A stretch of DNA of 64,000 bases from Limnomonas spitsbergensis (lineage: Eukaryota; Chlorophyta; Chlorophyceae; Chlamydomonadales), in NCBI GenBank assembly GCA_037349105.1, contig JAYJMM010000036.1, positions 2,764,001-2,828,000 on the forward strand, given 5' to 3'. How positions within the stretch are numbered: the stretch's first letter is position 1; each line of letters starts with the position of its first letter. Positions 36,477 through 46,000 of this stretch are shown here, piece by piece. The notes under the pieces are model-generated. The model was given only the letters and a program-made list of their open reading frames with translations. It made no database searches and was not told the origin of the DNA. The position numbers and the translations under genes are program-made.

Positions 36477-37573
36477 CCGTGCCGCCATGATTTTCGATAA
36501 TTGGCAATGAGTTGATTCCTGCGGTGTCTGATTGCCATTGTTTTCACCTTTCATCAATTGTTATTGCCTGGCCTGTTGGATGGGGATAGATAAATGGCCT
36601 TTTAAACAGGATGGATCTGTTCCCATTAGTTAGGGTATTGGTCACAAGATATCTACCGGGAACACCAGGGAGGTAACACACAGCAGCCTTCTGCACTGTC
36701 GGCCCCCAGGGTATGCACCGTTTCAAACTGTCGGCCCCCGCAACTATAAAAGAGGGTTTTGGGCCCTCAACAAACACACCGCAATCGAGTTGTAAGGGCC
36801 GCTTTGATCATTGACGCCTCAGGCTCCTACCTGTTTTGTGATAAGGGCTTATCCTCTGCACTATGGGGTTCATTCCCACACTGACGTATTGTTGTGTGTT
36901 GGTTGCTTGCCCAGGGGGGTCACTGCTTTTTTGCTTGCTGTCCTAGTGTAATAAGTGTTTGTACCAGTTTACGGGCACATGTCCCATGCATCAAATTATT
37001 TAAATGCGATGCTCTGCTGGACTGTAAAAAAATCACAAAACTTGAGATACCGGAAGCCACTCATCGCACTTTATGAGCAGGGCCCGGAGGTGTGTTATCA
37101 CTGACCTACTCATCACAGTGTGGATTACACCTACCTTGAATCTGAGGGGAGGCAGGACACTTAAGAAGAAATGCTGGCAATTATGGCTGAATTGGATCTG
37201 GCCAGGCTTTGTGAAACTGATGAAGGCCTACCGGGTTTTAGTGCATACTATGTCACTTTTGCTTGGCAGCTGGGCAGCTCATCTACCAATCGGCCAATAT
37301 GGTAAATACCTTAAAAGGTCCAAGGCCGGAGGACCGAGCAGCTCTGCAATCAGCCGAGCGTGCTGCATCAGGTTCCCCATGGGCCATGGCCTACGGCCAG
37401 ATGATGTAGCTGAAGTAGCTTACCGGCATCAACCTAAAATTAGCAGTGGGGCCTGACAATTCAAACGATGCGGCAGACTTATAGAGTTCTGAATAGGAAG
37501 CTCTTTTCATTTTTTCATGCCGGCAGGTTCACTGCCAGGAGTACCGGTCAGGTCTGCGGTCAGGTCTCCGGGA
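36477..37573. other. Intergenic with a dispersed element
   Basis: Between KGG-like genes 2 and 3. It holds the second copy of the dispersed element (36847-37106). A second, unassigned ORF at 37073-37456 looks like chance. Confidence 0.45.
36847..37106 (+). mobile_element. Dispersed non-autonomous element, copy 2
   Basis: Aligns with 18597-18790 over its first 190 bp and ends with the GGGCCC motif (gagcagggcccggaggtgtg, then ttatcactgac) found alone elsewhere in the window. This copy suggests that the motif is one terminus of the element family. Partial matches to its middle block (gggcacatgtcccatgcat…ctgctggactg) occur near 29415-29465 and 34670-34730. Confidence 0.6.
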
Positions 37574-37690
37574 CTTTCGGAACTTCCGACATCCGCAGGG
37601 ATGCGCAAGCGCGCTAGTTGTTCGAGCAGGCCCGTATATTGGTGCCTCCGTATACACGCAATAACGAGCAACGCAAGCTGACTCAGCCAA
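37574..37690 (+). promoter_or_regulatory. Upstream block shared by KGG-like genes 3 and 2
   Basis: Contains the palindrome CGGAACTTCCG at 37578-37588, 326 nt before the ATG, within sequence similar to 33303-33420. A putative 5' UTR intron begins at aaa|gtaagc near 37814. Confidence 0.4.
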
Positions 37691-37903
37691 CTGGATTGAT
37701 ATATTTGCCTTCATAGTCACTTTTTCAGGCTTCCGGCTGACATTGTCACTGTAAATCTTCGAGATTCAAAATCCACCTACAGACAACCCCTGGTCATTCC
37801 AGTCAGCAAATAAAGTAAGCCCTAGACACAGTGTTTTCTGGGCATTTTATTAGCCAGCCATTTCTCTGACCCTGCTGAAATCTGTGCTTCGTCAGCTTTA
37901 CCA

Positions 37904-39831
37904 ATGTCCACAACCGTTGACCCAGAGCTCGAGGAAATCGCCAAGCTAGATTTCGGCAAGGTACCAGCAGGCGCCTTCTGGTGCACACTTGACTGTAAAA
38001 CTGGAAACCTGAATGCCTAAGCCAGGCCGAATGAGAGATTGGGATTTTTGTGATGACCCACGAGGCTTTCAATGCCTTGTCTTAACTGGCACCAACCCAT
38101 ATGACCCAATCGGCCGTCAGGCATATGGTCGCTTGCTGCCCACTGATTACTGGACAGCTGTGGGCCAAAAATGTCCTTATTTGTCCCTGTAGTTCCTCAT
38201 GGTAGCCCTATTGACTAACTAACCTCTTACCATGTTATAATGCGCAGTGGTACTCGTCTCTGACTACTGAGCAGAAGCTACGTAAGTGGCGCAACAGGCA
38301 AATTTAGTGGGGCCTGCATGAAACTTTGCTAACCGCTGCTTCATTAACAATCTCTTTACCTGCTGCTACTACCTGCTGCCACCAGCGCAGTTAGATAATT
38401 AGATGTGACAACTGCCTCAGTATTAGGACATGCCACGCAAGTTTGTGTGTGTGTGTGTGTCTAGGAGTGAGCATATAACCTGGAGATTCAACCATATATC
38501 CCTCCTGGGTTGGAAGAGCAGGGGCTTGGGGGAAGATGCACCCACCCAGAGCCAAACCCAGGGCGTGACAGCCCATCCGCATCTTTCTTCCCTTCTCTGC
38601 CCTGCCCTGAGTGCCCCGTGTACATTCCCTCCTTCTTTCCCGGCAGACTGCGCTGGGAGAAAAGGTGTGGCTCACCGCCAGATCAACGAGCACGATGCCA
38701 AGGTGGCCGCTGCTGCTGCAGAGGGCCATCCTGTGGAGCTGCACCACCACCGCAAACCCACTCATCTGCAACCCGAGCAACCCAGCCACCACCAGCTTGG
38801 TGCCAACAAGAGTGGCGCCAGTGATCTTGCAGGATGCCCTGGCAACACCGGCTGGCACGATTCACACATGGGTCCTTCAATCCACATCTCTGCTGACAAC
38901 GAGGCACCCATGGACATTGATCTCGACAAAATTGCTCAGGTGGGCTTGATCCATACACAAAAGTTCAGGTGGGCAGTGATCCCTACAAAATTGACCAGAC
39001 GACATTGCTCAGGTGGGCAGTGATCCCTGCAAAAATGCGAAGGGATGCAGCCTTACTCCTGCACGGCATGGATGTACCGCCATGCCTGATCCTGATGATG
39101 CCTGTCCATCAATGCTAGTTGATCTTCCTGTTCACACTTCCTGGCCCGTTTAAAAAAGTTGTTGGGTAGACGGGGGCCACATGCGCACCCAGGCTTTTTT
39201 TGTGTCAGTGTCTCAGGTTTTCTAGGGGTTTGGGCGGCCGGCCTCCCACTTTGTAAAGTTCAAGTCAAAGGAAGTTGGGTGGGTGCATCAATAATTGCGG
39301 TGAGAACTAAAAACAGGTGAGGTCTGTGGCGTGATCGAGCGTTTCATTGCGAGACAGACTTATGGGTTTGCCGTGTTTGCGATGTTCATTTTCAGCCAAG
39401 CAAAGGATAGCCAAGCGGTGATGCCTTAAGCATCATGATAGTGACATAGTGTGCAGACAGCATGCGCAGTCATGCAGCGTCCAACTGCATACGGTACCGT
39501 GCTGTGACAGTGTGCAGACAGCATGCGCAGTCATAGTGTCAAACTGCATACCGTACTGGTTTACTTGGGTCTGAAGACAATTGTGCACTCTATTGATTTA
39601 ATATGTCACAATTGATTAAATTTCAAGAGTCCGGTATGAAATTGGTTGACTCCCCCCTCCTGGCCAGACAGTACTTTCTTAGAGAACGCGTCTTCTCTAA
39701 TAGGACCAGGGATACAACAAGCAATGGCTGCACAAACTATACAGCTGCTGCTGCAAACTGCTGCCCCTGTTCTCTTGCACCTTTTGCTGCTGCTGCTGCT
39801 GCTTACTGCTGCCCCTGTTCTCTTGCACCTT

Positions 39832-39893
<62 letters not shown>

Positions 39894-40871
39894 AACTGCT
39901 GCCCCTGTTCTCTTGCACCTTTTGCTGCTGCTGCTGCTTACTGCTGCCCCTGTTCTCTTGCATCTTTTGCTGCTGCTGCTGCTGCTGGATTGGTGACATG
40001 CTACTTGGGCACGACAACTGAGCATAGGCCGAGTTTGGACAGGTGCGTGGATGTCAGCTTAATTGTTTCCGAAATAGTGGGGTGGATATTGATATCACGA
40101 CGACATGCTACCAGTATACAGCTGTGTTTATATGTGCATGCCTGTGCGTGGACGTGAGTGAGTGAGTGAGTGAGTGAGTGTGACCTTCATCCCATTCACA
40201 TCTAACATGGGTGTGGTGCCATGCAAATCGACCGCATTAAGATCTTGTGTACAATATGACACTGTACTAGATAGGTAGCAGGTTTTTTAGGTGCGTCTAC
40301 TGTTGCTTCTAATCCCTGTTGCATGCCCGGGTTTCATGGCAATCACCTGCAGTGCTATAAGGACCTGAGCCTCCAGAACAAGCGGCACTGCGCCGGGAAG
40401 AAAGGCGCCGCGATCCGCCACGCAGCGGCAGCCCGCCACCATGGCGGTCCCCAGGCCTCCCCTGTTGCTGCGCCTCATACACCTCCTGGGGCTACCATGC
40501 CTCCTCCTGGGACCGCCATTGCTGCCACAACAGAGCCCAGCCCCATGGACATCCCAGCTGCCGAGCCATCCGGCGCTTTTGCAGCTGCGGCCACTGCCAT
40601 TGAGAACGCCGCTGGCGCCGATGCGGCATCAGCTGGCACTGGCGCAGCTGATAGGGAGCCCAGTCCCGTTGAGGAGATGATGGACTTCGAGGCGCCTGCG
40701 GCCGAAGCCGTGGCCGAAGAGGAGCCGGCTGCTGCCGCCGCCGCCGCCGAGTTTGCTGCAGATCATGGCAAGTGCGCGCACGGCCCCCCTAAATCCCCTG
40801 ACCCATGCCCCAGCGTGTTTCCCTTTCCTCTGAATCCACGAGCCTTAAAGTTTAACATGGACTTTCATTAA
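37904..40871 (+). CDS. KGG-like repeat protein, gene 3
   Basis: Exons 37904-37960, 38248-38281, 38647-38939 and 40353-40871, phase-consistent and matching gene 2 exon by exon. Exon 1 encodes the MSTTVDPELEEIAKLDFGK head, exon 2 WYSSLTTEQKL, exon 3 HCAGRKGVAHRQ plus a longer His/Gln-rich stretch ending DLDKIAQ, and exon 4 YKDLSLQNKRHCAGKKGA with an Ala/Glu-rich acidic tail. The first 120 nt or so of exon 4 are nearly identical to gene 2, including 30 nt of upstream intron, so the duplication is fairly recent; the tails differ by deletion. A GC donor (CATG|GCAAGT) near 40768 may splice the tail elsewhere, in which case the TAA at 40869 is not used. TGTAA follows at 40980. Confidence 0.65.
38444..38460. 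repeat. (GT)n microsatellite
   Basis: About eight GT dinucleotides in the intron of KGG-like gene 3. Confidence 0.95.
39740..39987. repeat. CTG-rich repeat with an uninterrupted run of about 19-20 CTG
   Basis: Four to five copies of ctgctgcccctgttctcttg linked by CTG runs; the longest run is about 39832-39891. It is in the last intron of KGG-like gene 3. The matching intron of gene 2 (about 35560-35620) has a single short copy, so the array expanded after the duplication. Leu/Ala/Ser homopolymer ORFs here are by-products. Confidence 0.9.
40154..40181. repeat. (GAGT)n microsatellite
   Basis: About seven tetranucleotide units in the intron before the last exon of KGG-like gene 3. Confidence 0.95.
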
Positions 40872-42828
40872 AACTTGGTATCGCTTGTTTTGTGTGGGTA
40901 GAACACAAACTTTTTTAAATACCGTAGCATCTTAAAAAAAAGAGTCAAGAGCTTTGCTGTTTTCAGCATTCTCACACTTTGTAACCTCAATACAGGCAGC
41001 CATCAGAATCAGCAATCTCAGTAATTCATGGCAGGCCTGGGATATACGGTACCAGTGCATAGGTCCCCACCAAATTATGATAAGGCTCTCCCGGCATCTC
41101 CAATGCTTTTTTTTATGCTAGGCTTGCTGCTCCTGAATGTGCAGAATTCTGCTACTGCTGCTACGGGGATGGGCTTCCCTACTGGTAATGTTCGATCATG
41201 GACTTGAGTTTGCTGGAAAACCCCACCGCGGTTGCAGGCGGACAAGGAGATGAGCCGCCGGTCGTCGATGTTGGCTCGGATGAAAACACAGCCACCTGGT
41301 ATGAGCTGACTGAGAGGGAGGATTTCAGCTTGGGCGTGTTGTTCAAGAGCGGAAACCCACCGTGCTGAGCCATGGAGGCGTGTTTCAAGCAGGAGGAACC
41401 CCCTTGGTTCACCCTGGTTCCAAGCCTGGCATCGAGCAAAAGTCGTGCTATTAAAGTGCTGGTTGCCGTGTTAAAAATTCTAGATTTGTTTCCAAGTGGC
41501 TCCCCAAATAACGGCATTGCTGACATGTTGTGCTGACCGTTGGAACCGCTAGGTAAGATATGATACTATAGTACAAATACTGGTGTACATTTATGACAAA
41601 GAATTGAAGTTGTAGGAGCTGTTGCAAAATTTTGGAAGTGGTGCACTAAAATGGCCGTTTGTTGCTCATGCTGCTACAGTAGCTCATGCTGGATGTGCTA
41701 TGCTCCTGAGGTTTGTACATTTGCTACCTTCCTTGTTTGACTAGTTGTAAGTTTGGCTCGGTGCGGTTAGCACGGCGGACATGAGAGGACGGCGGAGCGG
41801 TCAACAACGTGAGACTCGCTGCTGCCAGCGGTGTTAGGCAAGGGGAGATGGCGAGCATGTGGAGGATGGGCAGATCCATAACTGTCAGGGCCTTAGTGGA
41901 TTAGTGGCAACCCCTGCAACAGTTATGGATCACATGATGACCAGGGTAATATGGAGGACTTACAGTGTACTGCTGCTGTATGACTCATCACTGGGCTGGG
42001 CCATGACATGTGTCTCGACTGCAGACTCATCGTAGCTTTTGGAAAACTAGGCCTGCATGGATGCATCTGCACTGCTGTACTGCTGGGGCTCATGTTTGGC
42101 AGCTACTGAGCACAAGGAACAGGGTCCAGGCGTCTTGACTAACAAAAAGATATGGAGAGGGTTTACCGGTAACTTGCACAGTTTTTGCAAAGAGGACTAC
42201 CTCTGCGAGACATTCCTAGGGTATGGAATGAAGGTGCTCCCGGCATGAAGCAGATAATTCTGTAACCTGCATTTTACTTAGGGGTGTAGCTATTAGCTAT
42301 CTTCGTCTATTTCTCTTGCTTGCACTGCATGTCTGCATGTCCCTCTCGAAAATGGGTCCATGCATAAGCTGATACAGCAAATTGAGTCGACCCCTAAACT
42401 TGTTCGACTTCCTTATACACATGTCTTTCACTCCCCACTTCCACGCAGCGTGGAATCTCTCAAACTCAAAGTCCCACAGATCATGGTGGCGGGAAAAATC
42501 GAGAGGGAAGAGTGCTGCGCGCTAATGCATCGTTCCTCATTTTGGCCAATGTCCGAATCGGTAGAGCAGACAGGCACAGTTGACGTGAGGGCCGATGGAG
42601 AGAAAATGAAATGCGATTCTGCCAAACCCTGACGTCTCTGAACCTGGATTCAGAGTACGGACGCTCAACCCTCAATTCATCCAAGCTTGCTTTCGTCTTT
42701 CCCCAGCGTGCATCCCATCCACCCCCTTTACATGTGTATTTATATTGGTTGAACAAAGATCAAGGTCTGTTTTGCCATGATGTATGTCCTGTCGTTCGCC
42801 CGCAAGCATCCCATTATTGCTATTTCAG
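40872..42828. other. Intergenic / METH upstream region
   Basis: Apart from TGTAA at 40980-40984 and a possible METH first exon at 41781-41808, nothing convincing was seen. Short ORFs at 41179-41526 (minus) and 42360-42632 (plus) have no family signature. Confidence 0.4.
40980..40984 (+). terminator. Putative polyadenylation signal TGTAA
   Basis: TGTAA 109 nt after the stop of KGG-like gene 3. Confidence 0.4.
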
Positions 42829-42920
42829 GGCTACTCGCCTGTTTGGCCACATGGCCGCTGTGGATACCCATGGCCGTGGCCGTGGCATTTTTCGTGGGAC
42901 CTGCTGCTGCAATGGGTCTG
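41781..42920 (+). CDS. Candidate 5' exons of METH (hydrophobic N-terminus)
   Basis: Two pieces: ATG exon 41781-41808 (MRGRRSGQQ, donor C|GTGAGA) and 42829-42920 (acceptor ttcag), which reads LLACLATWPLWIPM followed by AVAVAFFVGPAAAMGL up to donor CTG|GTACGT. Phases agree with each other and with the next piece at 43023-43065 ([14 protein letters not shown]). Together they would give a basic head and a long hydrophobic stretch, like a signal anchor, ahead of the METH Ala/Pro linker. This is unusual for methionine synthase. The hydrophobic exon could instead belong to another gene, and the ATG exon rests on phase alone. Confidence 0.25.
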
Positions 42921-43022
42921 GTACGTCTAGTGTGGCTATAGGCTGCCATATGTGTGGCCAGAGCGCAACTCCGCTCGAAAGTTTGGTCACAATTTGGTCA
43001 CAATTGTAAACTTTACATTCAG

Positions 43023-46000
43023 GTGCTGGCCGGAATTGCGCCGAAGCACATAACCCAGGATGCAGGTACGTTCGGAAGATCTTGTGGCGACAGTCGGTCG
43101 ATATCCCGCAGAGGGAAGCAGATCTCTCATCTTTGTACATGCCATGTTGCAGGGAAGGAGCAGGCTGCAGCTCCCCAGGGTTCCATTGCTTCTAAGGGCC
43201 CAGCTGCCGGCGTAGAAGCATTGGCTACTGACACCATCAGCCATGCAGCACCCAAGGCACTGCCAGCAGAAGCAGCAGTGCCGTCTCTACCTGCCACTAC
43301 TGAACATCCTTCCTCACCGTCTTCTCCAGCGGCCTCCAAATCTATCCCTGCAGTGCCTGCACCCTCCCCTGCTGCAGCTGGAGTCGCATCAGCGTCTGCA
43401 CCCAGCGCAGGTGCCAATCGATCCAAGCCAGAAGCTTCCTCTGAAGGTACCTCTCAGACGCCTGCGCCAGCTGCCTCTGCTGAGTTAGCCCCTGCTGCCA
43501 CTGACGCTGCAGCACCTGCTGCCAGCATCACAAAGCAGGAGGCCCCCACCGCTGCAGGCCCCCCCTTCACACGCGCTGAGGTGCTCCCCCTGCTTGACAA
43601 GCTGTTCAAGGAGCGCATCGCTTTCATTGACGGTGCCATGGGCACCATGATCCAGAAATACAGGCTGCAGGAGGAGGACTTCCGCGGGACCGTCTTCCCC
43701 AACCACAGCCACGAGCTCAAGGGCAACAACGACCTGCTGGTGCTGACCCGCCCGGACGTGATTGATGAGATCCACATGGCCTACCTGGAGGGTGGCGCAG
43801 ATATCATTGAGACCAACACCTTCAATGGGACCTGGATCAGCCAGGCGGACTACCTACTACAGGCCGACGAGGAGGTGGAGCGAATCAACAAGACGGCCGC
43901 TGCTCTGGCCAAGTCCTGCACACTGAAGTATATGCAGGCGCACCCAGGTGCAGACAGCTCCTGAAGGGAGGGCACACTTTTGTGTGCACTAAAATAAACA
44001 CAGATGCATCGAACAGGGGGCCTGGGTGAGGGATATGTGTGTTGCTCACATCTGGTCTGATTCAGGAGCTGCTTGTAACCATGGAATCTGAGCATGACTG
44101 TGTGGAAATGGGGACATGTTGTAAGATGGCCTGCGATGTGGTGCACGCGGGTGCTGGCAGGATGCATGGAATGGCATGCTTGCGCAGCTGTGCTCACCAC
44201 GGGGATTCCCGACACTGACCGCAGGCTCCTATAAGTTTGTTGCTGGCGCTGTGGGCCCCACCAACAAGACTCTGAGCGTGTCCCCATCTGTGGAGAACCC
44301 TGCTTTCCGCGGCATCACCTACGACGAGGTGGTGGATGCCTACTACAAGCAGGTGGAGGCGCTGTTTGACGGAGGTGTGGACCTGTTCCTGGTGGAGACT
44401 GTCTTCGACACCCTTAACGCCAAGGCTGCCCTCTATGCTCTGGAGAAGTTCTTCATGGACCGGTGAGAGCAGGCCTCTGCAAGGCATTGGAAGGGGATGG
44501 GATTTTTGAAGAGACATGATTCTCGGTGGGAAGAATTTGCCATGGTGACAGGCACCTTTGTTGCATTTGCAGCAGAGGTGCAGTGGTGAGGCCCAGTTTG
44601 AAGCCTGTTTTACAACATCCTTGTCGGTTGAGTCTGTGTGCTGAGTTGTTGCGTACACGCACGGGGATAAGTACCCGATGGCGTGCCTCGCACGCATCTA
44701 GATCTTTTTGTCCGAGCTGGCGAGTACGCTACATAAGTGTCTGTGTAGGTTGGCAGGTTCATGTGAGTGTTCCAATTGATGGGCATGAGCTGTGATAGCA
44801 TAGTAACCTTCTGGTAAATGCGTGCTGTTGCCCTCAGCTGTCAGCATTATTTGAATGCTTCAGGGGACAGGGTATGGCCATTATGACCTGGCAAGTGCTC
44901 CGGCAAGTGTTTGCTGTATATCACCAAGCGTGCCGGTACGCAGCTTTGTTTCAGCAGCGTGTAGCTAAACTCTCACTGTTAAAACATTTATTCATTTATA
45001 ACTATGGCCTACTAGCGCGCCCAGGTGGTAGAGCCCCTGAGATGCGATGCCCTGTGAATGGGTGCGTGAGGTGTGGCCTGAAGTTGCGGAATCTAATCAA
45101 ATGTGCGCCTCGTTTCTTCAGGGGTGAGCGCATCCCCGTGATGATCAGCGGCACCATTGTGGATAAGAGCGGACGCACGCTCAGCGGCCAGACCAACGAG
45201 GCCTTCTGGAACAGCGTCAGCCATGCAAAGCCCTTTGCCATTGGCCTGAACTGCGCTCTGGGTGCCCAGGATATGTTGGAGTATATTGCCAATCTCAGCA
45301 AGTGTGCCGACTGCTACGTGTTCTGCTACCCCAACGCCGGGTTGCCCAACGCCATGGGCGGCTACGACCAGAAAGGCCCGGAGATGGCTGAGGAAATCCG
45401 CCCCTTCTGCGAGGAGAACCTGGTCAACGCCATCGGCGGCTGCTGCGGCACCGGCCCTGAGCACATCGCTGCCATCAAGGCCATGGCCTCCCAATACCCG
45501 GCTCGCCCGGTCCACGGAGTGGATGCCGTGCTCCGTCTGAGCGGGCTTGAGCCGCTGCGCTACGATCCCGACCCCACCAACATGCGCTCCACCTTCCTCA
45601 TGATCGGGGAGCGCTGCAACGTAGCCGGCATGAAGCTGTTCAAGAAGGCGGTGGTGGAGGCCAACTGGGACAAGGCGGTGTCCATTGCAAACGCCCAGGT
45701 GCAGGATTGGCCGGCAAGGGTCTCGAGACAGCAAAGGGCTAGGCACATTTGTTTCCTGCTTGGGTTAAGGATTTAGGGTTATGCACACTTGTTTCCTGCA
45801 TGTGCTAAGAATTTAGGGGTTGCACACATTTTTCCTGGTGTCGAAAAAGTCAGCCTGTTTGCTAGGCGCACTAGCCTCTGAGTCGTGGGCACAATTAGCC
45901 TGAAACTTTTAGGCCTCGAAATGTGCTGACTCTATGCCGTCTGTCAAATAACGGCATCTGGAAAGGAGTCGTGCATCGATCCCCGATGCTTTTCCCGTCT

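Noticed and set aside
39603..40157. Poly-Leu/Ala/Ser ORFs on both strands
   Set aside because: Translations of a CTG repeat inside an intron.
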